Assembly (NCBI RefSeq): GCF_000308295.2
Contig: NZ_HG326652.1
Span: 2,787,931-2,851,930 of the forward strand
Source of the DNA: Afipia birgiae 34632
Lineage (GTDB): Bacteria > Pseudomonadota > Alphaproteobacteria > Rhizobiales > Xanthobacteraceae
DNA: 64,000 nt
Direction: 5' to 3'
Position 1 is the first letter of the stretch; each line of letters begins with the position of its first letter. The notes below the pieces were generated by a model. It was not told the DNA's origin and ran no database searches. It worked only from the letters and a program-made list of their open reading frames with translations. Below are positions 28,101 through 35,417 of the stretch, piece by piece. Made by a program: the position numbers and the translations under genes.

Positions 28101-28300
28101 GCGACCTGCTCCTGCATCTCCTTCGCGGTGGCGCCGGGCCACATCGCGTTGATAATGACGACCTTGATCGTGAACGACGGGTCTTCCGCGCGGCCGAGCC
28201 GCTCATACGAGAAGAAACCGGCGATGCCGAGCATCACGATGAAAAACAGAACCAGCGTCGGGTGCGCCACGGCCCAGGCGGAGAGATTAAATCGCTTCAT
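25163..28300 (-). CDS. RND efflux permease (AcrB/MexF-like superfamily)
   Basis: 1045 residues, the full length of an inner-membrane RND pump with 12 transmembrane helices and two large periplasmic loops. The first helix is at about 10-30 (AVAHPTLVLFFIVMLGIAGF). The proton-relay aspartates sit in TM4 (GLLVDDAIIAVEMM), and the late helices include FGFVALLGLIALAGMIMRNS. It would export drugs or other small molecules using proton flow, with the adaptor encoded just upstream. No outer-membrane channel gene (TolC type) is in the operon, so an unlinked one must be used. Confidence 0.95.
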   Translation of the reverse strand: MKRFNLSAWAVAHPTLVLFFIVMLGIAGFFSYERLGRAEDPSFTIKVVIINAMWPGATAKEMQEQVADPIEKKLQELPYFDKVQTYTKPSFTAMTLTFKDNTPAKDVPQLFYQLRKKLGDIRNDLPPNLIGPNINDEYGDVDSVLYMLTGEGADYAQLKKVAEGLRQRLLKTENVTKVNLYGTQDERVFVEFSHAKLATLGITTQALFDSLAKQNAVVPAGTVETSSQRVPLRVTGAYDSVKAVAETPVEGNGRVFRLGDIAMVTHGFVDPPSYQVRQEGKPAIGVGVVMAKGANILELGEAIKKATSEFMAAVPQGIEIEQIADQPKVVEHAVSEFVHSFVEALAIVLFVSFLALGWRTGIVVALSVPLVLAIVFIVMNAMGMDLHRITLGALIIALGLLVDDAIIAVEMMVVKMEQGWDRVKAASFAWESTAFPMLTGTLVTAVGFLPIGFANSSVGEYAGGIFWVVAIALVASWFVAVIFTPYIGVKLLPNLNHGKHNHDPHAIYETRMYRGLRRVIEWCVRRRGTVVLATIGVFVLSIVGFGHVQQQFFPLSERPELFLQLRLPEGTAFNVTKESVKKAEALLKDDKDIVTYTTYVGQGSPRFWLGLNPQLPNEAFSETVIVSKDVAARERIKARLEKAVADGALSEARVRVDRFNFGPPVGFPVQFRVVGPDTKTVRDIAYQVREVMRANDKVVDPHLDWNEQTPYLKLAVDQDRARALGLTPQDISQSLAMLISGVQVTTLRDGIEKVGVVARAVPSERLDLGRVGDLTIYSRGGVAVPLSQIAKIEYAHEEPILWRRNRDMAITVRADIVDGVQAPDVTNAIWPKLEGIRNSLKPAYRIEIGGAIEESEKGNASINKLFPLMVIGMLTLLMIQLQSFSRLVLVFMTAPLGIVGASLGLNLAGSPFGFVALLGLIALAGMIMRNSVILVDQIETDVEHGLTRREAIVEATVRRARPVVLTALAAILAMIPLSRSAFWGPMAITIMGGLFVATFLTLLFLPGLYALWFRKSLDERGEGVVPAPAQPGQIRHAPPLATAAE

Positions 28301-28340
28301 CGGACCCTCGGTATGTCTGCGGGGATGCGCTTATTATTGG

Positions 28341-28386
28341 GCATGACCTGTCCGAAAACCGGTATCCACTTTTCGGGGTCAGGCCC
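28341..28386. repeat. Imperfect GCATGA...CCGAAAA palindromic repeat inside the efflux operon
   Basis: CCTGTCCGAAAA and TTTTCGGGGTCAGG face each other around CCGGTATCCAC. It lies in the 89-bp gap between the adaptor and pump genes and could form a hairpin in their common mRNA. Confidence 0.6.
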
Positions 28387-28389
28387 TGA

Positions 28390-29499
28390 TCAGAACGACA
28401 GCGACGAGACGACACGGACCTTCTGGGCCGGATCGAGTTTTTGCACGCCGAGCACCACCACGCTGGCGCCTTCCTCGACACCGCCGGTGATAATGACATC
28501 CTTGGTCTCATAGGCCTTCACGGCCACCGGCTTCAGCGACACTTCGCCGGTCTTGGCGTCGGCGACGTAAAGCGAGGGTCCGTTGCCCTGGCTGAACAGC
28601 GCCGATAACGGCAGCCGCGCCACCCGCTCGGTCGCAGGGTCAGCCAGCGTCAGGGTCGCCGTCATGCCGAGCGACACCGCGTCGTCGGCGCCGGGCAGCG
28701 AGAACTTCGCCAGATAGGTGCGTGTTGCGGGATCGGCTGCCGGCGCGATCTCGCGCAGCTTCGCGGCATACTTCTTGTTGGGCTCCGACCACAGCGTCAC
28801 GCTGGCCTCGCCGCTCTTGGCAAAGGCGACCATCGTTTCGGGCACCGCGACCACGGCTTCCTTCTCGGCGGAGCGCGCCACGCGAATCGCGGTCTGCCCA
28901 GAGGCCACCACCTGTCCCGGTTCGATCAGCGTCGCGGTGACGACGCCGCGCGTATCGGCAACAAGATGGGCGTAGGACAGGCTGTTCTTGGTGAGTTCGA
29001 CCGAACGCTCGGCGCGGTTGAGACGCGCACGCGCCTCGTCGCCCGCCGCCTTGACCTGATCGAGTTGTGCTTCGGTGGACCAGCCCTTTGCGCGCAATTC
29101 CTTGGCACGGCCCTCGGCGGCGCTCGCCTGCGCCAGCACGCCGGTCGCGGCGCGGAATTCGGCCTCGGCCTGCTCGGCCTGCAATTTGAGATCGATCTCG
29201 TCGAGCGTCGCCAGCGGCTGGCCGACATCGACGATCTGTCCGACTTCGACGAGGCGCTTGGCGACCTTGCCGGGAACGCGGAAACCCATGTCGGTTTCGA
29301 TGCGGGGGCGGATGGTGCCGACGAAGCTGCGCTCCGGGGACTGGGACTGGTAGTGGACCGTCGCCACGAGGACGGGGCGGCCCTTTTCGCCCTCCTGCGC
29401 CTGCTCCTTGCTGCAGGCACCCAGCGCCAGAGCGGAAACCATCAAGGCAACAACAGCCAAGCCATTGTTTCGGCTGGAGGATTTATAGATACGCCGCAT
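28390..29499 (-). CDS. RND efflux periplasmic adaptor, lipoprotein
   Basis: 369 residues. A lipobox (ALALGACS, cysteine C29) predicts anchoring by a lipid in the inner membrane. The membrane-fusion-protein layout is clear: barrel-sandwich strand GFRVPGKVAKRLVEVGQIVD, coiled-coil hairpin (about 95-165, rich in AEAEFRAAT..., AEGRAKELRAKGWS), GVVTATLIEPGQVVASGQTA, and a C-terminal beta-barrel. It couples the RND pump to an outer-membrane channel. It is the first gene of the operon; the inverted repeat ATTGAC-N4-GTCAAT lies 42 nt upstream of the start. Confidence 0.93.
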   Translation of the reverse strand: MRRIYKSSSRNNGLAVVALMVSALALGACSKEQAQEGEKGRPVLVATVHYQSQSPERSFVGTIRPRIETDMGFRVPGKVAKRLVEVGQIVDVGQPLATLDEIDLKLQAEQAEAEFRAATGVLAQASAAEGRAKELRAKGWSTEAQLDQVKAAGDEARARLNRAERSVELTKNSLSYAHLVADTRGVVTATLIEPGQVVASGQTAIRVARSAEKEAVVAVPETMVAFAKSGEASVTLWSEPNKKYAAKLREIAPAADPATRTYLAKFSLPGADDAVSLGMTATLTLADPATERVARLPLSALFSQGNGPSLYVADAKTGEVSLKPVAVKAYETKDVIITGGVEEGASVVVLGVQKLDPAQKVRVVSSLSF

Positions 29500-29540
29500 C
29501 GGAAGCTCCCTTGGGATATTCCCGGGAGCATCTTATAACG

Positions 29541-29556
29541 ATTGACGAATGTCAAT
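29541..29556. promoter_or_regulatory. TetR-type inverted repeat before the efflux operon
   Basis: ATTGAC GAAT GTCAAT is a perfect 6-bp inverted repeat with a 4-bp centre, in the short promoter region of the adaptor gene. It is the best candidate operator for the TetR regulator encoded at 24494. A partly matching sequence (GATCGTCAATGACG) occurs near 30352-30365, but the match is weak. Confidence 0.5.
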
Positions 29557-29681
29557 AATCGTCAGAAGTCAGAATGCCGCACCGCAAATGCTTGATTGGG
29601 AAGTGCAAAATCTCGATTGCCTCCATCACAGCCTGAAATGCACGCAACAGTGATCGCGGCGTATCGTCGTCCGAAACGCAA

Positions 29682-29704
29682 ATGCCCGCGACAAGCGCGG
29701 GCAT
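29682..29704 (-). terminator. Hairpin terminator after the cupin gene
   Basis: On the minus strand ATGCCCGCG CTTGT CGCGGGCAT is followed by TTGCGTTT. The 9-bp GC-rich stem lies 26 nt after the cupin stop codon. The T run is interrupted, so efficiency is uncertain. Confidence 0.6.
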
Positions 29705-29729
29705 GACTGCGGCAAACTCGTAATCGAAA

Positions 29730-30257
29730 CTATGCCTTCTCCGCGGGATCGCGATGGATCGGATCAACCCACAGCACGGTCTCCGGCTTTTCGACCGGCT
29801 CGATGTCGAGATTGATCGCAACCGCCTCGCCGTCGCTGCGCACCAGCACGCATTCCAGCACTTCGTCCGGGCTGGCGTTGATCTCCTGATGCGGCACGTA
29901 AGGCGGCACGAAGATGAAGTCGCCCGGCCCCGCCTCGGCGGTGAACTGGAGATGCTCGCCCCAGCGCATCCGCGCCTTGCCACGCACGACATAGATGATG
30001 CTTTCCAGATGCCCATGATGATGCGCGCCGGTTTTCGCATCGGGCCTGATGGTCACCGTGCCGGCCCACAGCTTCTGCGCACCGACGCGCGCAAAGTTGA
30101 TCGCGGCCTTGCGGTCCATGCCCGCGGTCGATGGCACATTCGGATCGAGTTGATTGCCGGGAATGACCCGCACGCCGTCGTGCTTCCAGCGCTCGTCGTC
30201 GTGCGCGTGGGAATGATCGTGCGGGTGGTCGTGGGAATGGTGATGATCGTGCGACAT
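29730..30257 (-). CDS. Cupin-domain protein with a His-rich N-terminus
   Basis: 175 residues. The first 19 residues hold ten histidines (MSHDHHHSHDHPHDHSHAHD), a natural metal-binding tail like those of nickel or zinc chaperones. A cupin fold follows at about 55-150, with metal-ligand motif 1 in GAHHHGHLESIIYVVRGKA and motif 2 in GDFIFVPPYVPHQEI. Such proteins may be dioxygenases, isomerases or metal sensors; the substrate is unknown. It is monocistronic with a terminator. The gap upstream (30258-30414) holds no other recognised element. Confidence 0.88.
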   Translation of the reverse strand: MSHDHHHSHDHPHDHSHAHDDERWKHDGVRVIPGNQLDPNVPSTAGMDRKAAINFARVGAQKLWAGTVTIRPDAKTGAHHHGHLESIIYVVRGKARMRWGEHLQFTAEAGPGDFIFVPPYVPHQEINASPDEVLECVLVRSDGEAVAINLDIEPVEKPETVLWVDPIHRDPAEKA

Positions 30258-30414
30258 TGGACCGTTCTCTTCTTTGTCTTATCGTCGGTTATTGTTGTTG
30301 CTGATACCGCAGACGCGCTGCATTCATCGCACGTCAACAGATATATCAGTGATCGTCAATGACGTGGAACAGCATGCCATACTACTGTCTCCGCATGGCC
30401 CCGCCATCGCTACT

Positions 30415-31581
30415 CTAGTACGACTTCGGCAATCCAAGAACCTTCTCGCCGATGAAACTCAAAATCAGCTGCGGGCTGATCGGCGCAATGCGCGGGATCA
30501 TCACTTCGCGCAGATAACGCTCCACGTGATACTCCTTGGCGTAGCCAAAGCCGCCGTGGGTCATCACCGCCTGCTGGCAGGCGTCAAAACCCGCCTCGCC
30601 CGCGAGATACTTCGCGGCATTCGCGGCGGGACCGCAGGGCAATCCCTGATCGTATTGCCATGCCGCCGACATCGTCATCAGCCACGCCGCCTCGAGATCG
30701 ATCCAGTTCTTCGCCAGCGGATGCTGGATGGCCTGATTCTGTCCGATCGGCCGGTTGAACACGATGCGCTGCTTCGCATACGCCGCCGCGCGATCGAGCG
30801 CGAGCTTGCCAAGGCCGACGGCTTCCGCCGCGATCAGGACGCGTTCCGGATTCATGCCATGCAGGATGTATTCGAACCCGCGCCCCTCTTCGCCGATGCG
30901 GTCCTCAACCGGAATCTCGAAGTCGGTGATAAAGAGTTCATTGGAGTCGATGGCCTTGCGGCCCATCTTCTCGATCTCGTGCACCGCGATCTGGTCGCGG
31001 TTGAAGTCTGCGTAAAACAGGCTGAGACCGTGGGTCGGATTCTTGACCTCCTCCAGTGGCGTGGTGCGCGCAAGCAAAAGAATCTTGTGCGCGACCTGTG
31101 CGGTCGAAATCCAGACCTTCTGGCCATTGACGACATACTTGTCGCCCTTGCGCACCGCGCGGGTCTTCAACTGCGTGGTGTTCAGCCCGGTGTTCGGCTC
31201 AGTCACCCCGAAGCACGCCTTCTCGCGGCCCTCGACGATGCCGGGCAGCATGCGCGCGCGCTGCGCGTCGTCGCCGAACACCACCACCGGATTCAGCCCG
31301 AACACATTCATGTGAATCGCGGAAGCGCCCGACATGCCTGCGCCCGACTCCGAAATCGCGCGCATCATGATCGCGGCTTCCATGATTCCGAGACCGGAAC
31401 CGCCAAACTGTTCGGGAATGCAGATTCCGAGCCAGCCCGCCTGCGCCATCGCGTTATAGAACTCATGCGGGAAACCGCCGGCGCGATCTTTCTCCAGCCA
31501 GTAATCGTCACCAAAACGGGCGCATATTTTCAGGATCGCATCGCGGATGGATTCCTGTTGCGGGCTCAATGCGAAGTCCAT
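30415..31581 (-). CDS. Acyl-CoA dehydrogenase family protein lacking the usual C-terminal glutamate
   Basis: 388 residues, standard length. FAD/acyl-CoA motifs are present: CFGVTEPNTGLNTTQLKTRA, YVVNGQKVWISTA, HGGFGYAKEYHVERYLREVM. At the position where most family members have Y-E-G-T (catalytic Glu), this protein has RIAPISPQLIL, so the base must be elsewhere (as in the isovaleryl-CoA type) or the enzyme is atypical. The substrate is unknown. It is a single gene, divergent from the TDT-type transporter. Confidence 0.92.
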   Translation of the reverse strand: MDFALSPQQESIRDAILKICARFGDDYWLEKDRAGGFPHEFYNAMAQAGWLGICIPEQFGGSGLGIMEAAIMMRAISESGAGMSGASAIHMNVFGLNPVVVFGDDAQRARMLPGIVEGREKACFGVTEPNTGLNTTQLKTRAVRKGDKYVVNGQKVWISTAQVAHKILLLARTTPLEEVKNPTHGLSLFYADFNRDQIAVHEIEKMGRKAIDSNELFITDFEIPVEDRIGEEGRGFEYILHGMNPERVLIAAEAVGLGKLALDRAAAYAKQRIVFNRPIGQNQAIQHPLAKNWIDLEAAWLMTMSAAWQYDQGLPCGPAANAAKYLAGEAGFDACQQAVMTHGGFGYAKEYHVERYLREVMIPRIAPISPQLILSFIGEKVLGLPKSY

Positions 31582-31660
31582 TGTGATCGATCCTTTGGCT
31601 TGATAGGAGTTCTTACGGCCTTAAAGACCTGTCCCACAATTACAAAAAAGCAGGCTAGCG

Positions 31661-32644
31661 TTGCGTATCGACATTTCCAAATTCTCCGCGACCATGTTCG
31701 GCATGGTTCTTGGCATCGGCGGCCTCGGAAGCGGCTGGCGAGCGGCCTCCCACGTCTGGGACGCGCCAGCGCTGATCGGCGAAACCCTGGCGCTCAGCGC
31801 GGCATCGATCTGGCTGTTATGGCTGATCCTTTACATCCTGAAATGGCTTCAGGCTCCAGATGCAGCCGCGGCCGAAGTCCGGCATCCCGTCCAGTCGTTC
31901 TTCGTCGTGATCATTCCCATGACGACCATGATCGTCGCATGGTCGATCGCGCCCTATCTGCCGCGAATAGCTTTTGCACTTTTCGTCTGCGGCGTAGCGG
32001 GGCAACTCGCTTTCACGGTCTGGGGTGTCGGCGGGCTGTGGGTCGGCGGGCGTACCACAGAGACGACGACGCCAGTGCTTTACATGCCCACCGTCGGCGG
32101 CAGCTTCGTCAGCGCCATCGCCTGCGGCCTGTTCGGCTATCCCGATGCGGGACTGCTGTTCTTCGGGGTCGGCTTCTTCTCCATCATCGTGATGGAATCG
32201 GTCATTCTCAACCGGCTGATTGCGCATGGTATGCCGGTTGCTTTGCGCGCCACGATGGGAATTCATCTCGCTCCGCCCGCAGTCGGCGCCGTGGCGTATC
32301 TCTCCGTGACGAACGGTCCGCCCGATCATCTCGCCTACATGCTGTTCGGCTACGCGCTGTTTCAGGCCCTTGTAATGTTGCGGCTGATTCCGTGGCTGCG
32401 CGAACAGCCGTTCTCGCTCGCGGCCTGGGCCTACAGCTTCGGCGTATCGGCATTGCCGCTCGCCGCGTTCCGTTTCGTCGAGCGCGGCGACACCGGCATC
32501 ATCTCGAAGCTGGCACTGCCGATTTTCATCATCTCCAATCTGATCATCGGATGGTTTGCACTGCGCAGCCTGCTGATCGGACGACGCTACGTTCTCACGT
32601 TGATCTGGCCGACGACGAAAGCACAGAAGGGGATCCTGCCATGA
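31661..32644 (+). CDS. TDT-family (TehA/SLAC1-like) membrane transporter
   Basis: 327 residues, almost wholly hydrophobic with about ten predicted helices. KFSATMFGMVLGIGGLGSGW at the start and MPTVGGSFVSAIACGLFGY in the middle match the tellurite-resistance/dicarboxylate transporter family. The start is taken as TTG at 31661, with GCAGG about 7 nt upstream; an ATG at 31694 is the alternative. Family members carry anions such as C4-dicarboxylates or chloride, or affect tellurite sensitivity; the substrate here is not known. The stop overlaps the next start (ATGA), coupling translation to the NTF2-like gene. Confidence 0.85.
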   Translation: MRIDISKFSATMFGMVLGIGGLGSGWRAASHVWDAPALIGETLALSAASIWLLWLILYILKWLQAPDAAAAEVRHPVQSFFVVIIPMTTMIVAWSIAPYLPRIAFALFVCGVAGQLAFTVWGVGGLWVGGRTTETTTPVLYMPTVGGSFVSAIACGLFGYPDAGLLFFGVGFFSIIVMESVILNRLIAHGMPVALRATMGIHLAPPAVGAVAYLSVTNGPPDHLAYMLFGYALFQALVMLRLIPWLREQPFSLAAWAYSFGVSALPLAAFRFVERGDTGIISKLALPIFIISNLIIGWFALRSLLIGRRYVLTLIWPTTKAQKGILP

Positions 32645-32994
32645 CATCGGATCACGACACTCTCACCGGTCTCAACCGCGACTACATTGATTCCGTACAG
32701 AACGGCGACGTCCGCCGCTTCGATGAAATTCTCGCACCCGACTTCTACTGCTCGAATCCCGATCGCTCGCTGGTCGATCGCGCCGGGTTTCTGAAGCAGA
32801 CCGCCAATCCCGTGACGATCAGGAATCTCAAGGCCGAAGACGTATTGATCCGGATCATCGGCGACGTCGCCATCATCCACGCACGCACCAGTTACCAGAT
32901 GCCGGACGGCAGCACGGGCGCCGGGCGTTACACCGACGTCTGGGCCAAGATCGACGGCCAGTGGCTGGCGGTCTCGGCCCACGTAACGCGCTGA
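32641..32994 (+). CDS. NTF2-like (DUF4440/SnoaL-type) small protein
   Basis: 117 residues: YIDSVQNGDVRRFDEILAPD, SLVDRAGFLKQTANP, VAIIHARTSYQMPDG, RYTDVWAKIDGQWLAVSAHV. This is the cone-shaped NTF2-like fold often called DUF4440 or SnoaL-like, with enzymatic or ligand-binding roles. The start codon lies inside the stop of the transporter gene (ATGA), a strong sign of coupled expression, but no functional link is known. Its stop is 4 nt from the convergent COG4091-type gene. Confidence 0.86.
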   Translation: MTSDHDTLTGLNRDYIDSVQNGDVRRFDEILAPDFYCSNPDRSLVDRAGFLKQTANPVTIRNLKAEDVLIRIIGDVAIIHARTSYQMPDGSTGAGRYTDVWAKIDGQWLAVSAHVTR

Positions 32995-32998
32995 ACAG

Positions 32999-34303
32999 CT
33001 AGCGCGAGAATTTCGCTTCCATCGCACGGCGGAAAGCGACCGCATCGTCCTTGGCATCGATCTCCACATCCGCCCACCGGACCACCGCGCCATGCGCGAC
33101 ATCATTTGTCAGCTTGACGCGATGCGCCAGGCCGATCGGCAGCGCGCCGGTCTTGAGGCTTTCTACCGCCGGCATCAGCTTGCCCCACACCGTGTAACCG
33201 CCCTCGCCGTCCAGCATTTCGCCTGCGCGCAGATTCTTCTTGGCAACGGCCGCGACATCGCCGCGGAAATCCTGCGGCTGTCCGGTCGGCTCATTGCGTA
33301 GCGCGGCAGAGAGCACCGAAATGTTCAGCTCAAGCCCGATCAGGTGATACGGCTTGTACATCGCCGCATAGCGGCCCGACGAATCCGTCTTCAGCCCGTA
33401 CTGACGGAAGCAATCCGCCGCGTAATCGTTCGGTGCTTCGAGTACGACATAGACGCCCCAGCGCAGATCCCGGAACACCGGGCGGCCGTCGCGCTCGAGC
33501 GACGAGACGACTTCAACCACACCGGATTTCTCCAGCCAGCCGCCCTTGTCCTGCGGGCGCATCACATGCGGCAGATCGTCGACGCCGCAGGGCGGAAACA
33601 AAAGGCCGGTTGACGGCACATCGAGACCGGTGGCGTTGGCGATAGCAGCCATCTCGATGGCGGACTTGGTGCCATCCAGAAACGAATTGAACATCTGCGG
33701 ATTCATCCCGGCGGACTGCGCCTCGGCGGCGGTCAACCCATAGTGCCCCCAAACCCCGGCAGGCGTCACGTCGTGATAGATCGGCAGATACTTGGTGCCC
33801 TTCCCTGCGGCGACGACCTTGAAGCCGGTGGCGCGCGCCCAGTCCACCATTTCGGCGGTCAGTGCGGGTTGATCACCATAAGCGAGCGAATAGACCACAC
33901 CTGCCTTGCGCGCCTCTTCGGCCAATAACGGACCGGCCAGCACATCAGCTTCGACATTGACCATGACGATATGCTTGCCCGCGGCAATCGCGGCGCGCGC
34001 GTGACGAATGCCAACGGAGGGATTGCCGGTGGCCTCGACGATCACCTCGACGTCGCCGCCGGTCGCGGCAGCGCCATCCTTGGTGAAGGTGGTAGCGGCG
34101 ATCCGCGCAGCGTCCCAGCCTACCGTCCGGCAGGCATCGCGCGCACGTTCCGGATCGAGATCGACAATCACCGGCACTTCAAGGCCCGGCGTATGCGGCA
34201 CCTGAGAGAGAAACATGGAGCCGAATTTGCCGGCGCCGATCAGCGCCACACGCACGGGCTTTCCCGCCGCGCGGCGCCTTTCGAGGAGGTGATGCAGGTT
34301 CAT
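32999..34303 (-). CDS. COG4091-type NAD(P)-dependent oxidoreductase with SAF domain
   Basis: 434 residues. A Rossmann domain starts at about 18 (RVALIGAGKFGSMFLSQV), and the next part resembles homoserine dehydrogenase (VEVIVEATGNPSVGIRHARA). A C-terminal SAF-like region ends it (about 350-430, KKNLRAGEMLDGEGGYTVWG). Proteins of this build have been called predicted homoserine dehydrogenases; characterised relatives include branched-sugar-acid enzymes such as apionate oxidoisomerase. The reaction here is unknown. It is a single gene, convergent with the NTF2-like gene. Confidence 0.87.
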   Translation of the reverse strand: MNLHHLLERRRAAGKPVRVALIGAGKFGSMFLSQVPHTPGLEVPVIVDLDPERARDACRTVGWDAARIAATTFTKDGAAATGGDVEVIVEATGNPSVGIRHARAAIAAGKHIVMVNVEADVLAGPLLAEEARKAGVVYSLAYGDQPALTAEMVDWARATGFKVVAAGKGTKYLPIYHDVTPAGVWGHYGLTAAEAQSAGMNPQMFNSFLDGTKSAIEMAAIANATGLDVPSTGLLFPPCGVDDLPHVMRPQDKGGWLEKSGVVEVVSSLERDGRPVFRDLRWGVYVVLEAPNDYAADCFRQYGLKTDSSGRYAAMYKPYHLIGLELNISVLSAALRNEPTGQPQDFRGDVAAVAKKNLRAGEMLDGEGGYTVWGKLMPAVESLKTGALPIGLAHRVKLTNDVAHGAVVRWADVEIDAKDDAVAFRRAMEAKFSR

Positions 34304-34358
34304 TTGCGAGAACTCTTAAGGAGGGACGGTCAGTCTATATCGTCATGACGCGCGACGT

Positions 34359-34389
34359 GAAGCAATCCAGAACCGTTCCGGATTGCTTC
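34359..34389. repeat. Inverted repeat GAAGCAATCC...GGATTGCTTC
   Basis: Perfect 10-bp arms (34359-34368 and 34380-34389) with an 11-nt centre, between the PhyH-type gene and the COG4091-type gene on the same strand. No T run follows, so it may be a dispersed repeat that also acts as a weak terminator. Confidence 0.6.
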
Positions 34390-34418
34390 ATCGCTGTGTC
34401 GAATTGAGAACGCCTGCC

Positions 34419-35219
34419 TTATTCCGCGGCCTGACGATGGCTGCGTGCGTAGCGGACCAGCGCATCGTCATCCACGGTCTGGATCGGGGTGAAGTCGCGA
34501 TGGGCGATGAATTCGGGCCGCGTCGGCGTGCGGATGTAGTTCGAGACCGCGTTCAGGGTCAGGTACACGATCTTGCGCGGATACGGTGTGATGTTGCCGG
34601 ATGAGCCATGCACGAGATTACCGTGGAACATCAGCATGCCGCCCGGCTTGCCGGTCGGCGCGACGATGCCGCCCTCCTTGACGAGACGCGTCACGGTGTC
34701 CTCGTCAAGCGTCCAGAGCGGATAGGACGTGGTCGCAAGATCGTGCGACGCCTTGAGATCGCCCGCGTTCTGGCTTTTCGGCACCAGCATCAGCGGACCG
34801 TTGATCGGCATCACTTCATCGAGAAACACCGCGATGTTCATCGCGAGCGGCAACGGCATGCCATCGTCGCGCTTCCAGGTGCCGTAATCCTGATGCCATT
34901 GCCAGACATCGCCGGTGAAAGCCGATTTGGCGTTGATCTTGTACTGATGCATGTAGACCTTCTCGCCAAAGATCTGCTCAACCGGCTCGATCATGCGCGG
35001 ATGCGCGCCGAGCAGGCGAAACGCCTCATTATAAAGGTGCGCGGCAAAGGCAGTACGCGGCGCACCGCTCTTCTCGCGCCAGACCTCGGGGCGCTGCTCG
35101 TCGTAAATCGACATGGCCTCGCGGCGAAGGACATCGACTTCCTCGGCGTTGAAAAGCTCCGGCAGGAACAGCCAGCCTTCGGTGCGGAATTGCTCGAGCT
35201 GCTCGGGGGTCAATTTCAT
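34419..35219 (-). CDS. Phytanoyl-CoA dioxygenase (PhyH) family protein
   Basis: 266 residues from ATG at 35219, fixed by AAGGAGA 6 nt upstream; the frame runs on to 35291 but without support. The Fe(II)/2-oxoglutarate motif is visible: H109-x-D111 in WQWHQDYGTW, the distal histidine in NLVHGSSGNITPYPRKIVYL, and the 2-oxoglutarate-binding arginine shortly after. The N-terminus EQFRTEGWLFLPELFNAEEV is typical. It hydroxylates an unknown substrate, perhaps ectoine-like or an acyl compound. It is divergent from the FCD-type GntR regulator, with paired 13-bp repeats in between, so control by that regulator is likely. Confidence 0.9.
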   Translation of the reverse strand: MKLTPEQLEQFRTEGWLFLPELFNAEEVDVLRREAMSIYDEQRPEVWREKSGAPRTAFAAHLYNEAFRLLGAHPRMIEPVEQIFGEKVYMHQYKINAKSAFTGDVWQWHQDYGTWKRDDGMPLPLAMNIAVFLDEVMPINGPLMLVPKSQNAGDLKASHDLATTSYPLWTLDEDTVTRLVKEGGIVAPTGKPGGMLMFHGNLVHGSSGNITPYPRKIVYLTLNAVSNYIRTPTRPEFIAHRDFTPIQTVDDDALVRYARSHRQAAE

Positions 35220-35320
35220 GATTGCTCTCCTTGGGTCGCTTCCCGGCTTGTCATTGTTTTCAGGGACGCTTTTTGCGTTCTCGGCCGTCAATGGCGTGTT
35301 TTACGGTACGCCAATATTGC

Positions 35321-35347
35321 ATTCTGAATTCAGTATTCTAAACTCAG
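35321..35347. promoter_or_regulatory. Direct-repeat operator between the PhyH and GntR genes
   Basis: ATTCTGAATTCAG (35321-35333) and ATTCTAAACTCAG (35335-35347) are 13-bp direct repeats with two differences, one base apart. The first includes the perfect palindrome CTGAATTCAG. The position, in the divergent promoter region, suits autoregulation by the GntR protein and control of the PhyH gene. Confidence 0.5.
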
Positions 35348-35417
35348 GATGCGGCTTGCACCCCACCCTGTCAAGCGGCAACCATGCTGTTCGCAGCGAC
35401 GATTCTCTGGAGGAGAA

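Noticed and set aside
30274-32994. 906-codon plus-strand frame covering several genes
   Set aside because: Only its last 117 codons (from 32641) encode a real protein; the rest is antisense to the acyl-CoA dehydrogenase gene or out of frame with the transporter.
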